Assembly: GCA_028716525.1 (NCBI GenBank)
Contig: JAQUPQ010000006.1
Location: 1-64,000, forward strand
Reading direction: 5' to 3'
DNA: 64,000 nt
Source of the DNA: Terriglobia bacterium
GTDB taxonomy: Bacteria > Acidobacteriota > Terriglobia > JAIQFV01
Position 1 is the first letter of the stretch. Each line of letters starts with the position of its first letter. The notes under the pieces were generated by a model. The model made no database searches. It was not told the DNA's origin and saw only the letters and a program-made list of their open reading frames with translations. Of this stretch, positions 33,813 to 44,411 are shown piece after piece. The position numbers and the translations under genes were made by a program.

Positions 33813-36710
33813 TCAAGGCGCACGCTTGCCGACAGCGATGGGTGTGCCGTTATCTCCAAAGAAGTTGAGGGTGGGATTGGAGGCTCCGCCGGTGTCGAGC
33901 AGAATGAACTGGGTTTTAAATCCCCCACCGTCGGCAATCTGAGGAAAGACCAGGGCGGGAGCGGACTGCAGGAAATCGGCAATGGGGAACGTCGTCAGCA
34001 AGGAATCGCCCCGGCTGTTGGTGAGCGCCCGCAAGGTCAGCGCCACGAACGGAGAGGTACACGAAATATCCAACACCCCCGTGAAGCCTGCCGGAAGTCC
34101 CGACACCAGCTGTTCCACAAACTCCGCCGTGTGGCCGTTGACATTGATGGCCGCCGGGCTGGTGGTCGCCCCCACTTGCGTGCTGCCATTGCTTTGAAAT
34201 GCCTTAAGCAACAAGGTGATCGGCCCGGCGCTGGGATTGCCGATGGCCAGTCCTGTGTCGTGGCCGTTGGAAAGATCCACGTAAATCAGCGCGTGCGTGG
34301 TCGGAATCACTGCGGGCACGCCGGATTCGGTGACCAAGACGCCCCCCGTTTTGTAGCTGAACAATCCTGCTCCCGCCGGTGTGATCGTTCCCCCGTCCGG
34401 AAGCAGTTGCACCCACCCCACATGGATGGAGCCGGGCGAGCCGTCGGTCTGAAGCAGGAAAAATCCGTTGGCTTTGACCAAGTACGGAAAAGTTGAACCG
34501 CTGGCGGCACTGATGGTATCGGTCACCGAGAGCGGATTGCCGTTATTGTCAAACACATTCAATTGGCCCGTCTGATTGACTCCTGTCGGGTTGACCAGAA
34601 CGACGATGGTTTTGTAGCCGCCGCCGTCCGCCAGTTGCGCAAAGTAGACGGGCGTGCTGGAGCCGGGCGACGTTTCATCAACCACCGGAGTGGAGGTAAA
34701 AAGAAAATCGCCACGCTGGTTGTTGGTTTGCCGCAGAGCAACGACCGACAACGGTTGATCGCTCTGAATCTCCAACGTGCCAAACTGGGAAGTGGTGGCG
34801 AAGTTGGCGGGCAAGACAAAATCCGGGGCGAGCGAATTGAGTTGATCGATGAACAGGGCACGATGGTTGGCCGCGGCCAAGGTGCCATGTCCGACGGCCA
34901 GCGTGGCCGCGTTCTTGTCTCGCAAGGTGAATGTGATGTTGGCCGTGGCGCCGCCACGGTTCACCACCGCAAATCCCGTATCCACGTTGAGCGTGCCGGC
35001 ATCGACGTCGCCCGCTTTGCCGGCCACCCCGGTGCGGAAATCAATGAAGATGCGCGCCGCCGTGGTCGGCGTGGAGGCGGGCACCCCCACTTCACTGGTG
35101 ACCACTCCGTTTTGGGTCACGCTGAAGACTGCCGTGCCATAGAGTGGATTCCTCGCAATAATATTCTGCAAACTGTCTTTGCCCAGCGAAGCAACCGCGG
35201 CATAGCCCACCTGCACTGACGAAGAAGTCCCCGACGTGGAGGCGGACCCCGCTCCGTCTGCAGCCAAAGCGAGAGTCACCGAGGTGTTGTGGATGGCCAA
35301 AGAGAAATTTTGTGTGATCGGGCATCCTCCTGCGATGAGTCCCACGACCGTAAAGGCAAAGGATCCCGATTGTGTGGGGGTCCCACTCAAGACGCCCGAT
35401 GTAGAGAGTGTGAGTCCCGCCGGCAATGCCCCGCCGGAAACCAAAAAAGCATACGAGGATCCCGCGGCTGTGGCGACGTTTTGATTGTAGGAGGTATTGA
35501 TTCCGCCATCAGGAATTGTCGCATTAAAGACGCTACTGGCGGGGCATCCAGTCGCATTCTGAAAAACCATCAAATTGTTGGAGCCGGAGTTTGAGACAAC
35601 GAGATCAGGTCGGCCGTCGCCGTTAAAATCTCCCACCGCTAAGGAACTGGGGCTGTTTCCGGCGGCGATATTAAAAGCACTTTGAAATGTCCCATCGCCG
35701 TTTCCTTTGAGAATTGAAACGTTATTGGAGCCAGCATTGGCGGTGATCAGATCTGGTTTCCCATCCCCGTCGAAATCGGCGGTTTGAATTGCCACCGGAT
35801 TAGTGCCTGTTGGAAAATTTTGGGGCGGTTGAAACGTGCCGTCCCCCTTTCCTAATAGAACATACACCTTATTGTTGTTGCTATCTGACACGGCCAAGTC
35901 TACTTTTCCGTCGCCGTTGAGATCGCCGCTGACAATGGCCGTGGCCTGGGGTCCCAGGGAAATATTGACCGGCGGTTGAAAGGTTCCATCCCCCTTGCCG
36001 AGCAGAATTGCCACACCGCCGGAGAAGGAAACCGCGGCGTCCAGATTTCCATCCCCATTGAAATCTGCAAATACAACACCCGTAGGATTTGATCCAATGG
36101 GAATACTGTTGGGAGGCTGAAAGGTGCCATCCGGCTTTCCAAGGAGTATCACCAAAGTCCCCGAGCCGTCACACAGCACCGCGATATCGTTGGTTCCATC
36201 CTTATTAAAATCTCTGACCCGAACAACGCGCGGACCGCTTCCTCCTGCAGGCATTCTGGAAAAAAAGGTGTACTCCGCCGCTGAACGGTTTTTGGGAACA
36301 GCAGCAGTGAAGATTCCGATAACGTCGTCAAAGTGAAATGCCACAACCAGCACATGGACGGGGCCGAATGCCGAAGGGAGCGTAAGCACCGCGAACGCTT
36401 CATCTGTATCATCGAAATCTCCATCGGACACAAACTGAGCGAATGCAAAAATACCATTGGCAGCACTCTGATAGATGTTATCAGTATTATCCTGAAAGTC
36501 TGCTGTTGACGCCATCCACGGGGTCGAGCCATTGGTCTCCACTGAGACCGGGTTCATCCCCGTAGGGAGTGTCTGAATGGGAAGCAAAGTAAGCTGGCAA
36601 AATGCTGGAGCGCACCACAGGAAGCAGATCGTCACTGCAATCCCCAGAACGAAACCGGGATTTGAGAAACAGTTGTGTCGGAATGCTCTTCCATTGGCAA
36701 TGAACGTCAT
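33813..36710 (-). CDS. Large secreted FG-GAP/VCBS repeat protein
   Basis: The 965-aa protein has a signal peptide (VLGIAVTICFLWCAPAFC). Residues about 100-390 hold FG-GAP repeats with calcium-type loops: DFNKDGTND, DFNGDGNLD, DLNGDGKVD, DFDGDGKPD, DFNGDGRPD, forming a propeller. A putative-Ig-like segment follows (LPAGLTLSTSGVLSGTP). The C-terminal about 460 residues (from about 505) closely match the end of the 1854-aa protein at 38847: YGTAVFSVTQNGVV, GVPASTPTTAARIFID, FVLPANFATTSQFGTLEI, ADGGGYKT. That region contains two similar halves. AAAGGAG upstream of the ATG sets the start. Likely an exported surface or matrix protein. Confidence 0.88.
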   Translation of the reverse strand: MTFIANGRAFRHNCFSNPGFVLGIAVTICFLWCAPAFCQLTLLPIQTLPTGMNPVSVETNGSTPWMASTADFQDNTDNIYQSAANGIFAFAQFVSDGDFDDTDEAFAVLTLPSAFGPVHVLVVAFHFDDVIGIFTAAVPKNRSAAEYTFFSRMPAGGSGPRVVRVRDFNKDGTNDIAVLCDGSGTLVILLGKPDGTFQPPNSIPIGSNPTGVVFADFNGDGNLDAAVSFSGGVAILLGKGDGTFQPPVNISLGPQATAIVSGDLNGDGKVDLAVSDSNNNKVYVLLGKGDGTFQPPQNFPTGTNPVAIQTADFDGDGKPDLITANAGSNNVSILKGNGDGTFQSAFNIAAGNSPSSLAVGDFNGDGRPDLVVSNSGSNNLMVFQNATGCPASSVFNATIPDGGINTSYNQNVATAAGSSYAFLVSGGALPAGLTLSTSGVLSGTPTQSGSFAFTVVGLIAGGCPITQNFSLAIHNTSVTLALAADGAGSASTSGTSSSVQVGYAAVASLGKDSLQNIIARNPLYGTAVFSVTQNGVVTSEVGVPASTPTTAARIFIDFRTGVAGKAGDVDAGTLNVDTGFAVVNRGGATANITFTLRDKNAATLAVGHGTLAAANHRALFIDQLNSLAPDFVLPANFATTSQFGTLEIQSDQPLSVVALRQTNNQRGDFLFTSTPVVDETSPGSSTPVYFAQLADGGGYKTIVVLVNPTGVNQTGQLNVFDNNGNPLSVTDTISAASGSTFPYLVKANGFFLLQTDGSPGSIHVGWVQLLPDGGTITPAGAGLFSYKTGGVLVTESGVPAVIPTTHALIYVDLSNGHDTGLAIGNPSAGPITLLLKAFQSNGSTQVGATTSPAAINVNGHTAEFVEQLVSGLPAGFTGVLDISCTSPFVALTLRALTNSRGDSLLTTFPIADFLQSAPALVFPQIADGGGFKTQFILLDTGGASNPTLNFFGDNGTPIAVGKRAP

Positions 36711-37452
36711 AATTCAATCTCCTTTCGGTCAGGCGCGCTTTCCATGGCTGGGGAGTTCAACTCACGACTCTTTTCCCCAGAAGCAAGTGGTTCTTCCCTC
36801 AAGCCAACCGATTCTTTTATGCGAGAAGAATTCCAAGGGATTCCAACAGAATCTTAGCTACTCCAAACTGCCTACAGCGCAGGTGAGTATGCGAGAACAT
36901 TCTCTACGAGACGAAATTTCTTCCCGCAAATCGACCTGACAGGTCAAGCCTAAGACCGGTTCAGCAGCTATGATTTTGGAAATGAAGGGAACCGAATGAC
37001 AGAGTGATTAAGTCAGAAATAAATTGATCGAGGTCGACATCATCCATCACTGCCTACAAACTGCAACCAGGTTTAAGACACATGAAGGAAGTCGAATGGT
37101 ACCTTGCGAGGTTCAAGAAAGGCAATAGCCATCTGTGATGTGCGCTTTCGCTGCCAACTAATTCTTTCAATTGAAATAGTTTTCACATTCTACGGAGATG
37201 GTACTTGTCCTGAAGAGCCCGCTGCAGACAGCACCGGCAAGGAATGGTTTCATCCCGGATTGGAAGATCAACAGCCTCTGATCAAGATCGCGTACAAAAC
37301 AATTTTTCGGAAAATGGACAGTAGCGACTTTTCAGATTTATTGTTGTGCGTCCAAAATAAGGCGCGACGACGAAAGCGATGTATCCTTCAAGCCGAAACT
37401 GTGAGATAATGGCTTTGTATTTGCCGTTCTTGTAAAAACCTCTGGATATGTT
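36711..37452. other. Divergent intergenic stretch
   Basis: About 740 bp upstream of both the FG-GAP gene and the desaturase gene. No credible frame is seen; the one open to 37409 lacks a ribosome site and motifs. Promoters for both genes must lie here. Confidence 0.45.
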
Positions 37453-37493
37453 GAAGGGGCTGCAAATTCACATTTGCGGCCCCCTTCCTTTTT
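37453..37493 (+). terminator. Terminator-like hairpin in front of the desaturase gene
   Basis: GAAGGGGCTGCAAA (37453-37466) pairs with TTTGCGGCCCCCTTC (37473-37487; one G-T pair and one bulged C) and is followed by CTTTTT. No gene lies upstream on this strand, so it may attenuate the desaturase transcript, whose ATG is 34 bp further on. Confidence 0.55.
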
Positions 37494-37526
37494 GCGGCCG
37501 GAGTTAGTCGAAAGGCAGGAATTGTA

Positions 37527-38393
37527 ATGATCAAAGCTGTTGTTAATGAGATTCGGCCGTGGGAGCGGCCTTTTTGGAAGCCGGTTCGGGGAAAGAGTGT
37601 AATTTTCTTTTACCTGATCTTGATCCACTTGCTGGCCGTGTTGGGATTGATTTTATTCCCGTTGCCCAGCCTGAAGGTCCTGGGCCTGGCGCTTCTTCTT
37701 ACCGCGCTCGGCGGTTTGGGCACGACCGTCTGTTACCACCGCGCGCTGGCGCATCGCACTCTCAAGATAAACAAGGTCCTCGAACCGCTGCTGATTTTCT
37801 GGGCTATGTTCAATGGCTCGGGCGCCCCGGCCAGTTGGGTGGCTTACCACCGTCAACACCATTACCGCACCGACACGCCCGAAGACATCTCCAGCCCGAA
37901 GCAAGGTGGCTTTTGGTGGGCGCACCTCCGCTGGCTCTACCAGTCGGCCCCCGCCGATCGCGAGAAATGGTGCCCCGAGCTCGACCGGGGCGCGCGGAAG
38001 TTTTGGACTTTTGCGGAGGGGCCGTTGATTCTGTTATCCCTCTGCTGCGGTTTGATCTTCGGTTGGCAGGGATTTTTTTGGGTGGGTGCCATTCGTTTGA
38101 CGTATTCCCTGCACATGCAATGTCTCGTGAACAGTCTCACGCACTTGGGTCATTCTGAAGTGGGAGATTCCAGCATAAACGTTTGGTGGCTGGGACCCCT
38201 GCAACTGGCGGCTTGGGGCGAGAACTGGCACAAGAACCATCATTCTAACGCCGGCTCGGCGCGTCTTGGGCTCCGCTGGTGGCAGACTGATATCGGATGG
38301 TACTTCATCTACGCCTTGGAAATGGTCGGCCTCGCCAACAGCGTGAAACGGCCTGCAGTTCGACCAGCCGAGACAGTTTCATTCTCCAGCTAA
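37527..38393 (+). CDS. Membrane fatty acid (acyl-CoA type) desaturase
   Basis: The 288-aa protein has the three histidine boxes of the diiron desaturase family: HRALAH (71-76), HRQHH (108-112) and NWHKNHH (about 233-239), set among membrane segments (VIFFYLILIHLLAVLGLILF, VLGLALLLTALGGLGTTV, a pair near 160-200). It inserts a double bond, usually delta-9, into saturated acyl chains with O2 and an electron donor at the membrane. Length is that of the short bacterial type lacking cytochrome b5. AGGA 8 nt before the ATG supports the start. A terminator-like hairpin lies upstream and a long inverted repeat downstream. Confidence 0.9.
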   Translation: MIKAVVNEIRPWERPFWKPVRGKSVIFFYLILIHLLAVLGLILFPLPSLKVLGLALLLTALGGLGTTVCYHRALAHRTLKINKVLEPLLIFWAMFNGSGAPASWVAYHRQHHYRTDTPEDISSPKQGGFWWAHLRWLYQSAPADREKWCPELDRGARKFWTFAEGPLILLSLCCGLIFGWQGFFWVGAIRLTYSLHMQCLVNSLTHLGHSEVGDSSINVWWLGPLQLAAWGENWHKNHHSNAGSARLGLRWWQTDIGWYFIYALEMVGLANSVKRPAVRPAETVSFSS

Positions 38394-38469
38394 TACTCTT
38401 CGCGAAAACTCCGTGTCTGTCAACACTGTGAGTTACGCAACTTGGTAATTCCGACTCAATGCATTACGA

Positions 38470-38536
38470 GGGTTAAGTCTAAGTTTTCAGTATTCTCAGT
38501 CAGCAATAATCAAGACTGAAAACTTGGACTTAACCC
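38470..38536 (+). terminator. Long hairpin after the desaturase gene
   Basis: GGGTTAAGTCTAAGTTTTCA (start 38470) pairs with the segment ending at 38536 to give a 22-bp stem with a single mismatch and a 23-nt loop, followed by TTTA. It lies 77 bp after the desaturase stop and may end or protect its mRNA. The rest of 38394-38846 shows no gene. Confidence 0.6.
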
Positions 38537-38846
38537 TTTAGCGCTTCAAGATCACCTCCTCCCTCAAACTAAGAGTTTATGAAGAAAAGCTCGGACAAAG
38601 AGTCTGTTCGACTCCAGTCTACCAGGAAGTTTGCTTTGAACTTTTGCTTGAATGAGATGGAAGGCTTTGATACATTGACGGATGCTAAAAGGAGGCTATC
38701 GAGGCTGAAGTAAAAACTGTTGATGCTGGTTTTTGTTGATAGACTCAACCCGGACACCTAGCGGCGACGATCCCTCTCCCTGAATCAGTAAGCCGCTCCA
38801 TCGGGCCTTTCCCTGTCAATTGACGTCTCTTTTTCGGGGGCACTTT

Positions 38847-41800
38847 ATGTTGTCATGGCGACGCGTACGTTTCCTCGTCTTTCTTCTTGTGAGCTTCTTC
38901 ACAATATTCTCTCCCAGTGACATGAAGGCTTCTTCAGCGAGCGCTGCCGATCAGGTCAAGAGTCAAGACCGTTCCATAGCAGCCACGGGCACGGATCGAG
39001 ATCCTCAAACCCATTCGTTTTTTGTACGGACTCTCGGCTGGGGCAATCCCCGGATCAATCTCAGCGCAGGCGAGGAAATTGTCACTGAGTTTGTGGGCTC
39101 CGCTTCTCAAAAACGTGCGCTGGTGGACAACATCGGCCAACCGTTGGCGCTCGCTTCCGCTGATTTCGATGAAGATGGAATGCCTGATCTTGTTATTGGG
39201 TTTGCGACGCCCGAAGGCGGCGCCTTCTCGATCCAACGCGGAAATGTCGATGCGCTTTTTCCGAATGCACCCGAAGCCAAGCAGCGAAAAGTGAACAAAC
39301 AATTCACCGAGTTACCGTTTTTGTCGCTGGCGTTGGTGATTGATTTGCCTGAGCGCCCGGATTTCATCGGGGCCGGAGATTTCGATGCCGACGGTCATTC
39401 GGATGTGATTACGGCCCAGCACGGAAGTGACCGCCTCTATTTCCTCCGAGGCGATGGGCATGGGAGCTTTGCTGCCCCCGTTGCGATCCAACTGCCGGGG
39501 CGAGTGACCGCCTTCGTGACCGGCGAAATCAATCGGGCCGATGGATTGACGGATGTGGTGGTTAGCATCGATGGCCCGGACGGCTCGAAGGTGATGGTTT
39601 TCGAATCGCCCGAAGGCGCTATGCGCGCGAAACCCGAGATCTTTTCTGTTTCCACGACCGTAACCTCACTCGCTCTGGGACACCTGAACGGAAACTTCTT
39701 GAATGATCTGGCAATTGCTGCGGGCGGCAAGCTTCTCATCGTGAATGGGCGGGATCGGCGACTGTCGCTGGACGAAACACGGCAAGCAGAAGTGCCGGAC
39801 GCAACAATCGATGAAATCCAGCTCCCCTTCTTGACCACCTCAATGGCGGCGGGTCGATTCTTGGATGATCATCGAACGGATCTGGCTCTTCTTTCGAGTG
39901 ACGGTTCCATTCATATTTTTGCGCACATCGAACTCAATGCGAAGGATTCCAAAACTGCACCTCGCTGGCAGCAGGCGAAAACGGTTACACTTTCTGCTTC
40001 ATTAGCCACAGGAGGAAACTCTCCGCGATTAGTAATAACGCGCAGCGCCAGTCTTCCCGTTGACAGTCTTGTTGTCGTTGACCCATTGAATCGTACCCTT
40101 CACGTCCTTGCCGATACGACTTCTCTTAAGGCCAACCCCGTTTTGAATAAGCAGGCGGGAGTGGACTTGTTGCCGGAGATCACTTCAACTTCCCTGGAGG
40201 TGGACGGGGAACCCATGGCCGTGTTACCGATGCGCGTCAATGCGAGCGCCTTGAGCGGCCTGATCATTCTTCGGAAGGATCACAATTTGCCGGTCGTTGT
40301 GTCTCCACAAGCTTCCATGACGTTCACCGTGACCAACACCAACGACAGCGGTCCAGGCTCACTCCGACAGGCGATATTCGATGCCTTCGCGAATCCGGGA
40401 CTGGATAGAATCAGCTTCAATATAGGGACTGGGCCTAAAACGATCTCTCCTTCCTCCGCGCTTCCAGAAATAGATGATCCGGTGATCTTGGATGGCACGA
40501 CACAGCCGGGGTACGCGGGATTGCCCATCATTGAAATCAACGGCACCAGCATTAGTTTTTCAACAGGAATCATCGTGAATTCGGGAAATAGCACCGTTCG
40601 GGGCCTTGTGATCAACTCCTTCACAGTTGGATATGGTATTAAGATAACAAACTCGGGAGGCAACATCATTGAGCAGAGTTTCTTAGGAACCAACACAAGT
40701 GGATCAACATCCCTGCCTAACGCAGCCGGAGTTTATATCTTGAACTCCCCTACCAATACGGTAGGAGGAACAGTCGCAGCAGCCCGCAACGTACTTTCGG
40801 GAAACCGGGATGCGGGCGTGCGAATTGATGGTTCGGGGTCCTCGGGAAATAGAGTCTTAGGAAACCTGATCGGGACCAATTCGCAGGTCACTGGAGGACT
40901 GCCAAATGCCTATGGTTTCGAGACGCTTCAGAGTGAAAATAGTGTGGTGGGCGGGACGACCGCCGGAGCGAGAAACATCATTTCAGGTAATGTAATCGGC
41001 GCCATTCTTGACTGGACAACCAGTGGAAATTTAGTTCAAGGGAATTTCTTCGGTACAGGGTTGGATGGTTCCTCCGCCTTACCAAACCAATGGATTGGAA
41101 TTCAACTTATAGGAAACTCCAATATCATTGGAGGAATTGGCACCGCTGGGAGGAATGTGATTTCAGGAAACGGGGACGGAGGCACGTCAAGTGGCGGAAT
41201 CTTTGTCTTCGGAAGCAGTAACTTGGTCCAAGGGAATTACATTGGTACGGACAGCAGTGGCAGTGCGGGGGTTCCGAATCACGGCCCGGGGATCCAAATC
41301 GGCAGTTTTGCGGCCAATAACAATATTGGAGGCATTGCGGCAGGAACTGCCAACGTGATTTCGGGCAATTCGGGCGAAGGGGTATCCATCTACGGACAAG
41401 GAGCGAGTGGAAATCAAATTCAAGGAAATTTGATTGGGGTCAACTCAACCGGTACAACACCACTCAGTAATCGAGATGGAGTGGTTATTTATAACGGAAC
41501 GAATACGCTGATTGGAGGAACTACAGCGGGAGCACGCAACGTTATTTCAGGGAATGAGGTGGCGGGTATTGAAATTGAAACAAGCGTGTCCGTGAACAAT
41601 CTTGTCCAGGGAAACTTTATCGGCACCAACGCAAGTGGGAATGGCGCAATCGGAAATGTGTTCGGCGTTGTGATCAACGATGCACCTGACAACATCATTG
41701 GTGGAGTCACGTCGGGAAGCAGAAATGTCGTCTCAGGCAACTCCAACCTCGGAATTTCAGTTGTGGGTGCCAACGCAATCAACAATACGATTCAAGGGAA

Positions 41801-44411
41801 TTACATCGGCACAGACTCATCGGGTAATTTTGCTATCCCGAATGGTTTTTATGGCATTTCCCTACAAAGCTCAATGACGATGATCGGTGGAGTTGCCCAG
41901 GGAGCGGGTAATACCATCGCTTTTAATCAATCCTCTGGAGTTATAATTCAGAACACCTCCGGCTTGAACGATTCCATACGAGGGAACTCCATTTATGCAA
42001 ATTCGGGATTAGGGATTGATCTTGGAGGGAATGGGTCGCCGATTCCTAATGACTCCTGTGATCCGGACACTGGCCCAAACAATCTCCAAAACTATCCCCT
42101 CTTGAATTCAGCGTTGGCCTCCTCGAGTGGAATAAGCATCCTAGGAACGCTCAATAGCACTTCCAACACGACCTTTTCTGTGGATTTCTTCTCGAATCAA
42201 GTGTGCGATCCTTCCGGATATGGGGAAGGCCAAACGTTCTTAGGCACAGCGAATGTGACTACCGATGGAAGCTGCAACGCGAATTTGAATGTCACGCTTC
42301 CTACTCCCGTCACACCCGGCTTCTTTCTCACTGCCACGGCAACTGACCCTTCAGGTAATACCTCGGAGTTTTCGCAATGCCGCGTAGTGACGGGATGTCT
42401 CTACTCCATTTCTCCTTTAAGTCAATCCGTCACGTGGGATTGGAATGCGATCAGTGTTTCTGTCACGGCAACTGCGGGGTGCAGTTGGACGGCCGTCAGC
42501 AATGTGCCTTGGATTCTGGTCTCTTCCGCGGGTGCCGGCACCGGGAATGGCACCGCGAACTTCACGGTCGGTCCCAACGATAGCAGTATTGCACGCACGG
42601 GGACCATGACGATTGCCGGCAAGATTTTTACCGTGACCCAGGATGGCGCGCCGTGTATCTACTCGATTTCTCCGACCAGTCAATCGGTTGTTGCCGCGGG
42701 TGGAACAATGAACTTTGCAGTCAATTGTCCCGGGGGCTGCAGTTGGACCGCCACTCCGAACGCCCCTTGGCTGTCCATAATTTATGGTGGGTCGGGAGTC
42801 GGCTTCGGTACGCTTCAGGTCATAGTATCCGCCAACAACAGCACCAATTCTCGCACGGGAACTATCACCCTTGGAGGACAGACGATCACGATCAATCAGT
42901 CGGCCGCCGCTCCCAACGGTTCTCAAGTGAACTTGACTATTCCACCTGCCGGGGCCTCGTCCATGACAACGCCGGGAACAAGTGGCTCCCTCCAGACCGG
43001 CTACGCGACGCTGACTGCGAATTCCAGCAAGACCGGCAGCGACCGCTGGGATGCTGGTGCTTCTCTTCCCTACGGTGTCGCAGTTTTCAGTCTGACCCAA
43101 AATGGCGTGGTGGTGAGCGAAGCCGGAGTACCCGCCTCTCCGCCGACTACTCGGGCTCGCATCTTCATCGATTACCGAACCAACGTGCCTGCAAAAACGG
43201 ATCATACCGCCGTGGGCACGGTCAACATCGATACCGGTTTGGCGATCGTCAATCGAGGTTCGGCAAATGCGAGTCTGACTTTCACGCTGCGAGATGCCCT
43301 GAATAACATCGTCGCTACCGGCAATGGCTTTCTGGCGCAAAGTGCGCATCGAGCCCTTTTCCTCGACCAACTCAGTCAACTGGCCCCTAACTTCGTGCTA
43401 CCCGCCAACTTTGCAACAGCCGTTCAGTTCGGGTCTCTCGAGATATCCAGCAATCAGCCGGTTTCCATTCTGGCGCTTCGTTCGACAATCAATCAACGGG
43501 GCGAAACCCTGATCACGAGCACGCCCATTGCAGACATGGCGGTGAGTAGCGCGGCCGGTCCCCTCTATTTTCCGCAGGTCGCTGACGGAGGGGGCTTCAT
43601 CACCGGCCTGTTCCTGCTCAACACGTCAGCCGCGGTCGAGACCGGCGTGATTCACACTTACCGCAACGATGGCTCCCCGCTGCTGTTGCATCGCTGGGGC
43701 GACTCCGGGTCTGCCTCCTCCACCTTCAACTACACGATCCAACCGGCCGGTGTGTATGTCTTCTTGACCGATGGGGCACCGACGAGTGTGAACACGGGTT
43801 CCGTACAGGTTATCCCGGATGCGAGTTCACCGACGCCGGTAGGGGCAGGCGTGTTCAGTTATTCCACGGGTGGTGTGCTGGTTTCAGAATCGGGGATTCC
43901 TACCTCCACGCCCACGACTCACGCGCGCATCTACATTGACCGCACTGCGGGGCACAACACCGGCCTTGCCGTCGCGGCCCCCTCGGCAGCAGCTGTCCAA
44001 GTGACGCTGACCGCCTATCAACCCGACGGAGTCACCTTGGTGGGAAGCAACAGTGTATCGATGAATGGCAACGGCCACGACGCGCGGTTTGCCAACGAAC
44101 TGATTCCTGCATTGGGCGAAGGCTACGCTGGAGTTTTGGATCTCTCGGCGCCGTCACCGTTCGTTGCTTTAACCCTGCGGTCGCTCACCAATGCGCGCGG
44201 CGATTTTCTGATGACAACGTTTCCGATTGCAGACTTCAATCAAGCCGCCCCCTGGCCTGCCGTCTTTCCGCAGATGGCCGACGGCGGCGGCTACCGGACG
44301 CAGTTTATCTTGCTGAATCCTTCCGCAGGCGCGGCCAATATGACGTTGTCCTACTTTGGAGACAATGGGGCGCCTTTACCGCTGACCAAAACCTCCGAAC
44401 GAGATCGGTAA
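38847..44411 (+). CDS. Giant secreted FG-GAP, beta-helix and BACON protein
   Basis: The 1854-aa protein has a signal peptide (FLVFLLVSFFTIFSP). Residues about 90-460 hold diverged FG-GAP repeats (DFDEDGMPD, DFDADGHSD). GPGSLRQAI near 500 starts a right-handed parallel beta-helix to about 1080, with repeats of the type RNVISGN, VQGNYIGT and GGT-AGARN. Two BACON domains follow (about 1184-1354: CSWTAVSNVPWI, CSWTATPNAPWL), a mucin- or glycan-binding type of module. The last about 450 residues match the C-terminus of the protein at 33813. The ATG at 38847 fits the signal peptide; a TTG at 38820 would add nine residues. Probably a surface or extracellular protein binding polysaccharide. Confidence 0.87.
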   Translation: MLSWRRVRFLVFLLVSFFTIFSPSDMKASSASAADQVKSQDRSIAATGTDRDPQTHSFFVRTLGWGNPRINLSAGEEIVTEFVGSASQKRALVDNIGQPLALASADFDEDGMPDLVIGFATPEGGAFSIQRGNVDALFPNAPEAKQRKVNKQFTELPFLSLALVIDLPERPDFIGAGDFDADGHSDVITAQHGSDRLYFLRGDGHGSFAAPVAIQLPGRVTAFVTGEINRADGLTDVVVSIDGPDGSKVMVFESPEGAMRAKPEIFSVSTTVTSLALGHLNGNFLNDLAIAAGGKLLIVNGRDRRLSLDETRQAEVPDATIDEIQLPFLTTSMAAGRFLDDHRTDLALLSSDGSIHIFAHIELNAKDSKTAPRWQQAKTVTLSASLATGGNSPRLVITRSASLPVDSLVVVDPLNRTLHVLADTTSLKANPVLNKQAGVDLLPEITSTSLEVDGEPMAVLPMRVNASALSGLIILRKDHNLPVVVSPQASMTFTVTNTNDSGPGSLRQAIFDAFANPGLDRISFNIGTGPKTISPSSALPEIDDPVILDGTTQPGYAGLPIIEINGTSISFSTGIIVNSGNSTVRGLVINSFTVGYGIKITNSGGNIIEQSFLGTNTSGSTSLPNAAGVYILNSPTNTVGGTVAAARNVLSGNRDAGVRIDGSGSSGNRVLGNLIGTNSQVTGGLPNAYGFETLQSENSVVGGTTAGARNIISGNVIGAILDWTTSGNLVQGNFFGTGLDGSSALPNQWIGIQLIGNSNIIGGIGTAGRNVISGNGDGGTSSGGIFVFGSSNLVQGNYIGTDSSGSAGVPNHGPGIQIGSFAANNNIGGIAAGTANVISGNSGEGVSIYGQGASGNQIQGNLIGVNSTGTTPLSNRDGVVIYNGTNTLIGGTTAGARNVISGNEVAGIEIETSVSVNNLVQGNFIGTNASGNGAIGNVFGVVINDAPDNIIGGVTSGSRNVVSGNSNLGISVVGANAINNTIQGNYIGTDSSGNFAIPNGFYGISLQSSMTMIGGVAQGAGNTIAFNQSSGVIIQNTSGLNDSIRGNSIYANSGLGIDLGGNGSPIPNDSCDPDTGPNNLQNYPLLNSALASSSGISILGTLNSTSNTTFSVDFFSNQVCDPSGYGEGQTFLGTANVTTDGSCNANLNVTLPTPVTPGFFLTATATDPSGNTSEFSQCRVVTGCLYSISPLSQSVTWDWNAISVSVTATAGCSWTAVSNVPWILVSSAGAGTGNGTANFTVGPNDSSIARTGTMTIAGKIFTVTQDGAPCIYSISPTSQSVVAAGGTMNFAVNCPGGCSWTATPNAPWLSIIYGGSGVGFGTLQVIVSANNSTNSRTGTITLGGQTITINQSAAAPNGSQVNLTIPPAGASSMTTPGTSGSLQTGYATLTANSSKTGSDRWDAGASLPYGVAVFSLTQNGVVVSEAGVPASPPTTRARIFIDYRTNVPAKTDHTAVGTVNIDTGLAIVNRGSANASLTFTLRDALNNIVATGNGFLAQSAHRALFLDQLSQLAPNFVLPANFATAVQFGSLEISSNQPVSILALRSTINQRGETLITSTPIADMAVSSAAGPLYFPQVADGGGFITGLFLLNTSAAVETGVIHTYRNDGSPLLLHRWGDSGSASSTFNYTIQPAGVYVFLTDGAPTSVNTGSVQVIPDASSPTPVGAGVFSYSTGGVLVSESGIPTSTPTTHARIYIDRTAGHNTGLAVAAPSAAAVQVTLTAYQPDGVTLVGSNSVSMNGNGHDARFANELIPALGEGYAGVLDLSAPSPFVALTLRSLTNARGDFLMTTFPIADFNQAAPWPAVFPQMADGGGYRTQFILLNPSAGAANMTLSYFGDNGAPLPLTKTSERDR

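Noticed and set aside
37104-37409. 101-codon plus-strand frame upstream of the desaturase gene
   Set aside because: No ribosome site, no motif and an unlikely amino acid composition.
42417-43379. A 320-codon open frame antisense to the giant FG-GAP/beta-helix gene
   Set aside because: The plus strand frame is continuous with recognisable BACON and C-terminal domains; the antisense frame is an accident of composition.
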